A DNA stretch of 64,000 nt from Glycine soja (Eukaryota; Streptophyta; Magnoliopsida; Fabales; Fabaceae). The notes beneath the pieces were generated by a model. The model was not told the DNA's origin and did not search any database. It worked only from the letters and a program-made list of their open reading frames with translations. Where the stretch lies: contig NC_041006.1 of NCBI RefSeq assembly GCF_004193775.1, positions 31,177,102-31,241,101 on the forward strand, written 5' to 3'. The position numbers were made by a program, and so were the translations under genes. Position 1 is the first letter of the stretch, and every line of letters begins with the position of its first letter. Positions 46,653-58,424 of the stretch are shown here, in pieces.

Positions 46653-49230
46653 CCTTGCCAGTGTTTTACTATGAGAAGTTGGTAGGATACATGTCGTCCA
46701 GCTTCGTGGACCTAGTTTTTGCTGGGGAAAGAATCGAAGTAGGGTTGAAAAGAGGGAAGTTCGATTACGTTTCCTCCATAAGTGCCAATGCTAAAAGAAT
46801 CGGAGCAACTGGGGCAAAAAAGAAGGAGGGAGATGCCCACGCCGTCACTTCGGCGCCCGCATGGGTCAAACCCCCGTAGACATCTCATGGTACACATCAG
46901 TACGCACAACATCATCCGAGCTTCTCAGCTCACGCTGGGAACTCCTCTAACTCAGCACCCGTGCAGCCTAAGGCACCCGTCCAGAGGGAGGCCCCCCAAG
47001 TTCCAACTCCAACCACGACTCGCCCTGCTGGCAATTCCAACGCAATGAGGAACTTTCCCTCGACGTCAATTCAAGAATTCACCCCACTCCCAATGACGTA
47101 TGAAGACCACTTGCCGTCCCTCATCGCCAACCAACTGGCTGTGATAACTCCTGGGAAGATCTTCCAACCCCCTTTCCCAAAGTGGTATGATCCTAACGCA
47201 ACTTGCAAGTACCATGGGAATACCCCGGGGCATTCCATCGAAAAATGCTTGGCCCTTAAATACAAGGTCCAACATTTGATAGATGTTGGATGGCTGACAT
47301 TCCAAGAGGATCGGCCCAACATGAAAACCAACTTGCTCGCCAATCATGGAGGGGGAGTGGTTAATGTCATTGAGTCAGATAGGCCGCGCAGGTCTAAACC
47401 TTTAAAGGACGTGACAAACCCTAAGAGGTTTATCTTTGAGGCCCTACAAAAGGGAGGTGTGATTCCCCACGGTGGGCATAAAGAGAACTCTTGTTTGTTG
47501 CATCCCGGCGAGCTACATAGCATGGAAACATGTTTTGCAGTGGAGGAATTGTTGCAGCAAATGATAGATCAAGGCCGACTAAAAGTCGGTGATGAAGGAA
47601 GAGAAGAGCAGCATATATGTATGCAGTCCGTGGATGAGAGAAGTTTTGGAAGGCCTAAACCTTTGGTGATATATTTCACCAAGGGCGTAGCTTTGCAAAA
47701 GCCCCGACACCCCTCGGCAGCTAAACCTATCCCTTTCCCATACCAAAACAGCCACGCAGTCCCATGGAGGTACACACCTCCGAATAAAGAAGGAGAAGAA
47801 GCCACCGACATCAGTTCGTTGTCGACCAAGGTAACCAATATCACGGGGTTGAGCGGTGTGACCCGCAGCGGTCGCGTATTTGCGCCCCCCGACCTACCAA
47901 TTCAGCCCTTGAACGTCAAGGGGAAGGCAAAGGTAGTGGAAGAACAAGATGATAAAATGCCCCTTACTCCAAATGAGGATACTCCGGTGAAAGGTCTTCT
48001 GGAGAAAAAGGATGGTTATGGCAAGAAGGAGGTGTCGCTAGAGGAAGCCATCGAGTTTCTCCGCATAATTCAGCAGAGTGAGTTCAAGGTTATTGAGCAG
48101 CTTAACAAAACCCCGGTCAGGGTCTCGCTGTTGGAATTACTCATGAGCTTGGAGCCTCATCGGGCTCTATTAGTAAAGGTTTTGAACGAGGCCCACGTGG
48201 CCCAAGATATTTCTGTGGAAGGCTTTAGAGGACTCGTCAATAATATCATTGCCAACAACTATCTCGCCTTCGCCGAAGAAGAAATCCCTGCCGAGGGAAG
48301 AGGGCATAACAAGGCTTTGCACGTATCAATCAAGTGTATGGACCACGTTGTAGCCAAGGTGCTCATCGATAATGGTTCCAGCTTAAACGTGATGCCCAAA
48401 AGCACTTTGGAGAAATTACCGTTTAATGCTTCCCATCTAAAGCCAAGTTCCATGGTAGTTCGTGCCTTCGACGGCACCCGCCGAGAGGTTAGGGGAGAGA
48501 TCGACCTCCTGGTACAAATAGGCCCTCACACCTGTCAGGTTACCTTTCAAATCATGGATATTAACCCCCCTTACAGCTGCCTGTTAGGATGCCCATGGAT
48601 CCATTCAGTGGGAGTCGTTCCCTCTACACTCCATCAGAAATTGAAGTTCGTAGTGGAAGGGCATTTGGTTATCGTATCAGGCGAGGAAGACATCTTGGTG
48701 AGTTGTCCATCCTCTATGCCATATGTGGAGGCCGCAAAGGAGTCATTAGAAACTGCTTTCCAGTCTTTAGAGGTGGTAAGTATTTCCTCCGTGGATTCCT
48801 TCTCTAGGCAACCTTGCCTGTCAGATACGGCAGTGATGGTGGCCCGGGTAATGTTGGGGAATGGTTATGAACCCGGAATGGGTTTAAGCAAGGACAATAG
48901 CGGCATAACTAACCTGATAAGTGCCAAAGGAAATCGTGGGAAGTTTGGGTTAGGCTACAAACCCACACTGGCAGATATAAGGAAAAACATTGCGGGAAGG
49001 AAAAGCAGAAGTCAAGGCTCGCGATTAAGACAAGAAAATGAAGGAAGCCCGCCCTGCCACATAAGTAGGAGCTTTATAAGCGCGGGTCTAGGGGACGAAG
49101 GCCAAGTCGTTGCAATATGCGAAGATGATGCTCCAAGTGGGTCGGATTTGGTACGACCATGCCCTCCTGATTTCCAATTAGGAAATTGGCAAGTGGAGGA
49201 GCGCCCAGACATTTACGCGACAAGCATAAT
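46653..49230 (+). pseudogene. Ogre gag C-terminus, protease and G-patch (exon before the intron)
   Basis: 46653-46848 repeats gag 44853-45048. The frame then runs on to a TAG at 46877 (probably from CAG) and is open from 46880 to 49230. Features: CKYHGNTPGHSIEKC zinc-finger-like motif near 47205; retropepsin with VLIDNGSSLNVM (catalytic D-N-G-S variant) near 48362 and a flap and LLGCPW-type end near 48580; a G-patch-like segment (LGNGYEPGMGLSKDNSG, GKFGLGYKP) at about 48850-48965. The exon ends in frame at the GT of 49231. G-patch sequences near the protease occur in several retroelement groups; here it may help RNA or protease function. Confidence 0.88.
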
Positions 49231-49412
49231 GTAAACCTTTTATAGCTTTAAAAGCTCTACAGTTGGGCCTAGGCTTTAGAGTTTCCTTTTGTTAAGGCTT
49301 TGTGTCTTTTGCTCCTGAATCTATAATATAAAGATCTTTCTTTCATCTGTTCCTGCATCTCTACCCATTCTCATCCATTTGCATGTTTATTTCTTTATTT
49401 TTAAAACGCCAG
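49231..49412 (+). other. Predicted Ogre intron between protease and RT (182 bp)
   Basis: Donor AT|GTAAAC at 49231, T-rich stretch, acceptor CGCCAG at 49412. Splicing joins ATA AT + A TCC GGC, converting the protease frame into the pol frame with no stop (I-I-S-G-D-E). Unspliced RNA stops at 49232-49234. This matches the known intron position in Ogre elements. Confidence 0.8.
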
Positions 49413-52400
49413 ATCCGGCGACGAGTCCCTTGAAGGTACTAATAACTGGGACCCGCCCATCGACTTCGAGCAAGAAACGAATAGGACAGAAGATGAAGAG
49501 AACGAGGATGTGGGACCTTCCCCGGAGTTGGAAAGGAAAGTCGCCCAGGAGGACCAAGAAATGGGGCCTCATGAAGAAGAGACAGAACTAGTAGACTTGG
49601 GAACTGACAGTGGAAAAAGGGAAGTAAAGATAGGCACGGGTATGACCGCACCCATCCGTGCTTGGTCGTACCAAGATATGCCCGGTTTGAGTTCTGACAT
49701 TGTGCAGCACCGATTACCCCTAAATCCCGAGTGTCCCCTGGTAAAACAGAAACTGAGAAGGATGAAGCCCGAGACATCCTTGAAGATAAAAGAAGAGGTA
49801 AAGAAACAATTTGACGCTGGGTTTTTGGCTGTCGCTCGGTACCCGGAATGGGTTGCCAACATTGTGCCAGTCCCTAAGAAGGATGGGAAGGTGCGAATGT
49901 GTGTGGATTATCGGGACCTAAATCGGGCCAGTCCCAAAGACAACTTTCCTTTGCCACACATCGATATCCTCGTGGATAATACGGCCAACTTCGCTTTGTT
50001 TTCCTTTATGGACGGATTCTCCGGTTACAATCAGATAAAAATGGCGCCAGAGGATATGCAAAAGACTACCTTCGTCACCCTGTGGGAAACGTTCTGTTAC
50101 AAGGTGATGTCCTTTGGACTCAAGAATGCCGGGGCAACTTATCAATAGGCCATGGTAGCTTTGTTCCACGATATGATGCACCAAGAGATCGAGGTCTATG
50201 TGGACGACATAATTGCCAAATCTAAATCCGAGGAGGAACACCTCGTCAACCTGCGGAAGTTGTTTGAAAGGCTTAGGAAGTATCAGTTGAGGTTGAACCC
50301 CGCTAAGTGCACTTTTGGGGTCAAATAAGGGAAATTGCTAGGTTTCATCGTAAGCCAGAAAGGGATAGAGGTAGATCCCGAAAAGGTGAAGGCCATCCTT
50401 GAGATGCCGGAACCCCGTACCGAGAGGCAAGTCCGAGGTTTCCTGGGACGTTTGAATTATATTGCCAAATTCATATCACAGCTCACTGCTATTTGTGAGT
50501 CGTTGTTCAAACTCTTACGCAAAAACCAAACCGACCGTTGGAATGAGGATTGTCAAGAGGCATTTGGGAGGATCAAAAAGTGTCTCATGAATCCTCCTGT
50601 ACTTATGCCACCGGTACCCGGAAGGCCTCTCATCTTGTATCTGACGATTTTGGACGAGTCGATGGGATGTATGCTGGGGCAACATGACAAGTCTGGAAAG
50701 AAAGAGCGTGCTGTCTACTACTTGAGTAAGAAGTTCACGGCCTGTGAAATGAATTACTCCATGCTCGAAAGAACGTGTTGTGCTTTAGTCTGGGCGTCCC
50801 ATCGCCTAAGACAATACATGCTGAGCCATACCACCTAGTTGATATCCAAGATGGACCCGGTTAAGTACATCTTTGAAAAGCCAGCTCTTACGGGACGGAT
50901 CGCCCGGTGGCAAGTCTTGCTATCCGAGTTTGATATAGTTTACGTCACCCAAAAGGCGATAAAAGGAAGCGCCTTAGCAGATTATTTGGCTCAGCAGCCT
51001 CTCAACGACTATCAGCCCATGCATCCCCAATTCCCGGATGAGAACATCATGGTCTTGTTTGAGGAAAAACTAGACGAGGATCGGGACAAATAGACTGTGT
51101 GGTTTGATGGAGCGTCAAACGTTCTAGGCCATGGCATTGGAGCAGTATTAGTCTCTCCAGACAATCAATGTATACCTTTCACAGCCAGGCTGGGGTTCGA
51201 CTGCACCAACAATATGGTTGAGTATGAAGCATGTGCCCTGGCCATCCAGGCAACGATTGACTCCAACGTCAAGCTACTCAAGGTGTATGGGGACTTAGCG
51301 TTGGTGATCCATCATCTGAGAGGGGAATGGGAAACTAGAGACCCCAAGCTGATACCCTACAAAGCCTATATCAAGGAGTTGGCTAATTCCTTTGATGAAA
51401 TCTCCTTCCATCATGTTCCCCGGGAGGAAAATCAAATGGCTGATGCGCTTGCCACTTTGGCATCCATGTTCCAGCTGACGCTGCACGGGGATCTACCATA
51501 CATTGAGTTCTGGTGTCGGGGCAAACCCGCGCATTGTTGCCAGGAGGAAGAGGAACGGGACGGTAAGCCTTGGTATTTCGATATCAAGCGATATGTTGAA
51601 AGCAAAGAGTACCCACCGGAGATTTCCGACAATGATAAAAGGACATTGAGGAGATTGGCGGCCAGTTTCTTCATGAGCGGGAGCATACTATATAAAAGAA
51701 ACCACGACATAACTCTCCTGCGATGCGTGGATGCCAAAGAGGCGAACCACATGATTAAGGAAGTCCACGAGGGTTCATTTGGAACGCACGCCAATGGGCA
51801 TGCTATGGCCAGGAAGATCCTGAGAGCAGGTTATTACTGGCTCACCATGGAAGGTGATTGCTGCGTCCATGTAAGGAAATGCCACAAGTGTCAAGCGTTC
51901 GCGGACAATGTCAATGCTCCGCCACATCCTCTGAATGTCATGTCCGCCCCTTGTCCTTTTTCCATGTGGGGAATAGACGTCATCGGGGCCATCGAGCCCA
52001 AGGCTTCGAACGGTCATCGCTTCATTCTCGTGGCGATAGATTATTTCACCAAGTGGGTCGAGGCGGCTTCCTACACCAATGTCACGAGGAGTGTAGTGGT
52101 CAGGTTCATAAAGAGAGAGCTGATTTGTCGGTATGGACTCCCTAGGAAGATCATTACTGACAATGGCACCAACCTGAATAACAAGATGATGCAGGAAATG
52201 TGTGCGGATTTCAAAATCCAGCATCACAACTCCACGCCCTACCGGCCAAAGATGAACGGAGTCGTGGAAGCAGCCAACAAGAATATTAAGAAAATCATTC
52301 AGAAGATGATAGTATCATACAAAGATTGGCACGAGATGTTGCCTTTTGCCTTGCATGGGTACCGAACTTCAGTACGAACTTCTACCGGGGCAATGCCGTA

Positions 52401-52818
52401 TTCCTTGGTTTATGGAATGGAAGCGGTACTCCCATTTGAAGTAGAGATCCCTTCCCAGAGGATACTAGCAGAATCGGGTTTAGAAGAATCAGAGTGGGCT
52501 TAAACACGCTATGACCAACTCAACCTTATTGAAGGTAAGCGCTTGACGGCCATGAGTCATGGGCGCCTGTATCAACAAAGAATGAAGAATGCGTTCGAGA
52601 AGAAGGTACGCATACGCAAGTTCCATGAGGGAGACCTTGTGCTGAAAAAGATGTCCCACGCTGTTAAAGATAACCGAGGGAAATGGGCCCCGAACTATGA
52701 AGGGCCTTTCGTTGTGAAAAGGGCTTTTTCCGGAGGAGCCCTGGTGCTTACCAAGATGGATGGCGAGGAGCTACCTTTACCTGTGAACTCTGATGTTGTG
52801 AAGCGATACTATGCTTAG
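49413..52818 (+). pseudogene. Ogre pol: RT, RNase H, archaeal-type RNase H, integrase
   Basis: A single frame with five in-frame stops (near 50146, 50326, 50836, 51091 and 52501) and no frameshift seen. Motifs in order: RT with VPKKDGKVRMCVDYRDLNRA, FSFMDGFSGYNQIKMAPED and YVDDIIAKS (near 50195); first RNase H ending RAVYYLSKKFTACEMNYSML and LADYLAQQP; second RNase H with WFDGASNVLGHGIGAVLV and MADALATLASMF; integrase with H-H-C-C (HEGSFGTHANGHAM, CHKCQAF), DDE residues in GIDVIGA, ITDNGTNLN and NGVVEAANK; end GPFVVKRAFSGGALVL. Three of the stops sit where TGG or CAA is expected, typical of decay at methylated sites. Confidence 0.92.
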
Positions 52819-54956
52819 AATCTGGGGCAATTAAGGATATCGTCGCATGTTCTTTTATTTTTGTGTGTCTTCTTGGTTTCCCCCAGGGATTCCCATCTAC
52901 TGTATATCTCTCGTCAGAGTCTTTTAAAAGAAGAGACAGGGTTTCAGGCTTCAGTCCTCACTTTGATTTTAAACCATGTGTTATTTCATAATAACCTGAG
53001 CCCTTTCGCTCAGTTCATGGGATGCCCCAAGCGCTTAAGTAAAACTGAACCTAACCAGCTTTCACTAATAAGATTATTGCATTTGAAGACATTCATGCAT
53101 ACGCATACGCATGCATATTTTGTGATAACAGGGGCAGAATCGTATTAGGCCACGGTCAGAAGTTGAGACAAAGTTAACGGCAGAGGCCAATCAAGGTAAG
53201 TCGACGATGCGGTCACGATTTGCCACGCATTGTTGCTTCCTACTTTCAGGTACTTAGGAACGGATGCAAATAGAGGCTAGGGTCACAACCGATAGATCGT
53301 CGTCCCTTCCCGGCTCTGGGCAAGCGGAAAACGCCGCTGCAAGGCAGCCTAGTATCCTTTTAATTCACAATAGTTATTACTGTTGTTTGTCTAAATTTTA
53401 AAATGGATGCCTAATCTACCTTGAGTGGGTTCGAAAAAGCGAACGCCAACCTATAGAGGGCCATGGTTATGTTTCCCAAAAAAAATGGCAGGTTAGCTCG
53501 CCTGGGCGAGCAACCCTTGCACCAAAATATAAAAAACGAGGGAGGGGAACGTTTTCTGCACCCAAAAACTTCCCCCCCTCATTCAAAAAGAGAGAGCTCA
53601 CGGGACTCACAGTTTTTGCTCCCCCAAGCCACCTTTGGTTGCATTTTGCTTTCATTTTTGGTACTCCTACTCACTCCAACAAGTAAGTATCTAATCCTTG
53701 AGCTTTCTAGCTTTCCATTGGTGTATTTTGGTCTTCTTTTGGTGCTCTAAATTGTGGGAATGTGCTCAAATTTAGGGGGCGATTTTGGTTTGTTTTCATG
53801 CTTGATTGGTTTGAATTGAGGGGTTGTAGGGGATTGCCTTAGGCCTAGGGTGCATCCTGAAGCAATGGGGCATGCCACATTGCCCCCACTCTCTTGCTAT
53901 TCATGCCTAAACATGCGCCCACCAAGTGCTCGGTGAAATGCCTCAATGGCATATGAGCATGGTTTTGTAAGCTTGGGATTGTGAGACTGTTTTATATATA
54001 TAGGGACAGCATGAAGGATTTAAAATGAGTGCCCGAATGCAATTCTAGGCCTAGGAACCCAAGCTTTTAATTTCAATGCAAGGAAGCATGACTTATGCCT
54101 AGGAATCTAAATTTTGGTTTTGAATGTGAAAAGGCATGAATATTAGGACATGCTTGAGAGGGTTTTTACTAGAATTTGGCTGCCCCATGAGGAATACCTT
54201 GCACCTAGGTAGCATGGAAAATACATTTTAATGGTATGTATATATGTGAATATAGGTAGCATGGAAAATACCTTTCAATGGTATGTGTATATGTGAATAT
54301 AGGTAGCGTGGAAATACCTTGCAAAGTGTGTGAATATATGGCATAAAAATACCTTGCAAAGTGTGAATGAGTAGCAAAAATGCCTTTCAACATATGCATA
54401 TTTGGGGATAGGTAGCATTAGGAGCCTTTTAGAAAATGTACCCATGTCAAAAATGGCATGAGGATGCTTCCTAAATGAATATATGATGTGCAATTGCCCC
54501 TCAAATGTATATAGATGGCATGAAAGTTCCTTTTCAAATGCAAGTATGTGCATGACATGAGATTAGCTTTCCAATGTGCATATATGTATAAATAAATGTG
54601 AATGAAACAACAAAAATTTGTATGTTAAATAAAATACTTCAAATGTGTGTAGGTAGTTTGTGATAGCAAAATACTTAGGATATGAACATGTGTAATTTTG
54701 ACACAATACCTTGAGCACGCGTATGTGTATTCTTTTCAAAAAAAAATATATGTCTGGTAACTAGAATATTTTGAATATCCTTGTATGTTGACATAAATAG
54801 TAGGATATTTTATGTATACGCATGTTCATAAATGTGTTACATTAAGGAAATGTGTGCACAAGTTTGTTCTAAATCGGAAAGATTAGCATGTCGTTTTTGC
54901 GTTAAAATAAGCGTTTTCTTGTAAACTAACTTTCCAAATGTTTGTCTTTGCAGGAA
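52819..54956 (+). promoter_or_regulatory. Internal promoter-like module and leader intron before Ogre ORF3
   Basis: Non-coding. At 53496-53511 is the same palindrome GCTCGCCTGGGCGAGC as in the 5' LTR. A TATA-like ATATAAAAAA follows at 53527-53536, then about 150 bp of pyrimidine-rich leader, then a strong donor GTAAGTAT at 53683. The acceptor TTTGCAG at 54953 lies three bases before the ORF3 ATG at 54957. The layout copies that of the LTR and ORF1. The intron (about 1.27 kb) holds ATATATGTGAATA-type degenerate repeats at 54225-54600. Confidence 0.6.
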
Positions 54957-56158
54957 ATGGCTCTGAGAAAGCTTTCCACAAAGAGACCTAGGAAGGACGT
55001 CGCGGCCGAAGGGACTAGTGCCGCTCCCGAGTTCGACAGCCATCGTTTCAGGAGCACTGAGCACCAGTAGCGTTTCGAAGCTATCAAGGGATGGTCCTTC
55101 CACCGAGAGAGACGCGTCAAGCTCCGGGACGACGAGTACACAGATTTCTAGGAGGAGATAGCTCGCCGGCATTGGACGTCGCTAGTCACTCCCATGGCCA
55201 AGTTTGATCCGGATATAGTTCTCAAGTTTTATGCCAATGCTTGGCCTACGGAGGAGGGCGTGCGGGACATGCGGTCATGGGTAAGGGGCCAGTGGATTCC
55301 TTTTGATGTAGAAGCCCTCAGCCAGTTCTTGGGATACCCGCTAGTGTTGAAGGAGGGCCAAGAGTGCGAGTACAGTCAGAGAAGGAATCGGGCCGATGGA
55401 TTCGACGAGGAGGCCATTGCCCAGCTGCCGGGAGACGGGTACAGATCATGTGCACCAACATGACTACCTTGACCTAGACATGGATGACGTTGCTGCTCAG
55501 CAACATCCTGCCCAGCGATCATAACTTCGATCTCCCTCTGCCAAAGTGTCAGTTGGTGTATGCCATTCTGACACGGATGAGCGTCCATGTGGCTCAGTTG
55601 ATCGCTGATGCCATTTATTTATTTGCAGGTATGCTGCCTACCAGGCACCCTCTAGACCCAGATAAGTCTAACAGGGCCCTGGGTTTTCCAGCATTGATCT
55701 CGGGTCTCTGCCAGTCGTTCGGGGTTCCCGTCACACCTAGTAAGGTGATTCGACCGCCGATCACCCGGGCCTTCATATAGAAGTATTGCACGCCAAGACA
55801 GGCGCAGGGTGGCGCACCGCAGGCCCTAGACGCACCATCGCCACCTCATCAGGATGATCCAGCTAGGTCATTTGACACAGAGCGGTATTTACAGCATTTG
55901 ATTCGCCAGCAGGCAGCCAACCACAGGGCGCACGTGCAGACCCATGACTGTCTCTACCAGTTCAGCCTCAATCTGCAGAGCCAGGGTTTCGCTCCTTTTC
56001 CGTGCCCTACTCTAGATCAATTCAGGGCAGAGGTCGCATGGCCCGGAGATTGGCCAGGGGAAGCGCTAGCAGAGGCTCCCGACGATGGAGAGGAGGCCCG
56101 CATGGATGAGGAGATGACAGATTTGCTCGATTTCTTGGGAGGCAGCGGAGCCACTTGA
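54957..56158 (+). pseudogene. Ogre ORF3, putative plant transposon protein domain
   Basis: Starts MALRKLSTKRPRKDVAAEG, a basic nuclear-localisation-like N-terminus, then FRSTEH and a stop, FEAIKGWSFHRERR, a stop, and the domain: MAKFDPDIVLKFYANAWPTE, WVRGQWIPFDVEALSQFLGY, then after a frame change WMTLLLSNILPSDHNFDLPL, KCQLVYAILTRMSVHVAQLI, and C-terminal RQQAANHRAHVQTHDCLYQF and an acidic tail EEMTDLLDFLGGSGAT. I believe it belongs to the 'putative plant transposon protein' family; function unknown. At least four stops and one frame change. It is in the same orientation as pol, 2.1 kb downstream, with its own promoter-like module. Confidence 0.75.
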
Positions 56159-57922
56159 CCGAGGTCACCGCATTTTTGACATATATGTTTTTGTTTTGTT
56201 TAGCTTGTTATTAAATGTTTTCTGTTATTGCCCATATTACTGTTGACATTACTATTTTCTATTTTGTTCATATGGTTACTAACGTTACTATCATTATTGT
56301 TCGTTTCAGTTAGAAATTTTTGGCGTTATGGCTCTCAGTTATTTCATCACCATTTTTGCAACTTACCATTTTCGTGCGTTTTTCGTTCACCTTGTGGTTA
56401 GACGTAAGTAGGTAGTGTGCGCCCTTGTCCGCACGACCTTTTCAGATAGAAAAAAAAAAAAAGAACAGAGCGGAAATGAACAAATAATAAATAACTTAAA
56501 AAGAGGAAAAAGAGGAAAAAGAAAAGAGAGCAAGTAAGAAAAGAAAAAGAAGGAAGGAAAAAGGAAACAATAAAAGTAAAAAGTTGTCTAGCTAAAAAAC
56601 AACATGCTTGTGAAAAGAGATAACTTCCAACTTTTCTTTGAAAGAATTCACTGATCATAACCAGTTTTTGAAAAAATGTGTATACACTTGAAGGATGAAT
56701 GCTGCGAAAATTTTCCCGAACACCCAAAATAGGCTCGGATAAATGCACAAATTGATAAAAGAACATATTTTGGAAACACTGGGTTGACTAAAATAGAAAA
56801 ATGAATTATGAGCCCTAGCATCACATGACCAAAAAGTTTTTTGACACTTGAGTGTCCACATAGGTGCATGCATGACTAGTTTTGCATAAAATTTCCAAAT
56901 CATCATTGTTGCATTTGTGTCATGGAAATAATGTGGGACATCCCATTTTATCCCTAAACCAGACCAACACCCTGACATATATCATTGTCCATCCGTTCTA
57001 CAAGCCTTGAGCCAAAGTCCCAACTCACCATAAGCCTTGCCCTCAAAAGAAAACAAAAAGGGGGAGGAGAAAAAGAAAACAAGAGAAAAGGAAAAAAGGA
57101 AAGAAAATTCTCGATCAAAAGAATCGAAAGAAGGAAAAAAGGAAAGAAAATTCCCGATCAAAAGAATCGGAAGAAAGCAAAAAGGAAAGAAAATTCTCAA
57201 TCAAGGACCAGAAGAAAACAGAAGAAATACACAGAAAAGTCTTTGGACCAGACGACATCTGAACAAATACAGAGTTATCACCAAAGTAAATATGGAAAGA
57301 AAGGAAGCCACGACCTAAAGTGGTCCTCTCCCTTTGATTACCAACAGAAATCCCGTGCGTCGGTGACTTGTTCACCTCGCGCTAAACAAAAACAAAAGAA
57401 AAAGGCCAAAAAACACTCAAAGCCAAATTGTCCGCCAAGAAAAACCCCATTCCCAAGAAAAAGTCCTACCGATCCATGATCACACATGTAATTTTTGATT
57501 TGATAGGAGATGATTTGCAAAATCAAGTCATGACATACCTCTGGTTCGGGTTTAGGATGAGACACTTACATGTGTGAGATTGATACACTTTGAGTGATTT
57601 TCTTCTATTTTTGTTGAACCCAGTGTTTCCTCTAAATGATCATTAAGAAACGAAATGCTAACATCCAAAATCTCATTTGTGGTTATGAGAAGATTTCATC
57701 AGCATACTCTCCTTCCCCGGTAGACACATTGTTTTTCATCCAAAAAGCAAATGTTGCTCTGATTAGTTGGAAGTTTTCTCTCTTTACTAAAGCATGTTCG
57801 CATTTTAGTGAAGAAAACACCGAGACTATTTTTAGTCTCACAAGTTTGCCAGAACTACGTAGGTCTGAGTTCCTCGTTGAGGATACATAGGAGCAAGAGC
57901 CTCGCTTTTGTCGGCCGCCCCC
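56159..57922 (+). other. Ogre 3' non-coding region with 43-bp purine-rich repeats
   Basis: Three copies of a purine-rich 43-bp unit containing GGAAAGAAAATTC start at 57098, 57141 and 57184. The lysine-rich frame over 56985-57479 comes from these and has no domain, so it is not called. A segment at about 57852-57900 (GAACTACGTAGGTCTGAG, ATACATAGGAGCAAG) resembles LTR positions 40562-40615, so the region again mirrors the LTR. Confidence 0.6.
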
Positions 57923-58424
57923 ACAAATTCTGTCCTACTGACACTGGAGTCACGTGACATGCGGAGATACCCGAGTGGTTATCCGTAAAAACTTTCTTTT
58001 GCTATATTTAAGACTCAAAGCATGATAGCACGCAGAGACTAGCGTCGTCTTCTGCACCCTTTGTCGATCGCGGCCAACAAGCCCGTTGACACGCGGAGAT
58101 TTACATCATCTTCCACGCAGACAAATTCTGTCACACTGACACTGGAGTCACGTGACATGCGGAGATACCCGAGTGGTTATTTGTAAAAACTTTCTTTTGC
58201 TATCTCTAAGACTCAAAGCATGATAGCACAAAGAGACTAACGTCGTCTTCTGCACCCTTTGTCAATTGCGGCCAACAAGCCCGTTGACACGCGAAGATTT
58301 ACGTCATGTTCCGCGCAGACAAATTCTGTCATACTGACACTAGAGTCACGTGACATGCGGAGATACCCGAGTGGTTATCCGTAAAAACTTTCTTTTGCTA
58401 TCTCTAAGACTCGAAGCATGATAG
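57923..58424 (+). repeat. 198-bp tandem repeat, about 2.5 copies
   Basis: Units starting ACAAATTCTGTC at 57923, 58121 and 58319: the period is exactly 198 bp. Copies differ at only a few bases. Contains GTCACGTGAC (a G-box palindrome) in each copy. Third copy is cut at about 58424, where the 59-bp array begins. Confidence 0.9.

Noticed and set aside
56985..57479. Lysine-rich 164-codon frame in the Ogre 3' region
   Set aside because: Comes from 43-bp purine-rich repeats; no domain, and the position is non-coding in the element plan.
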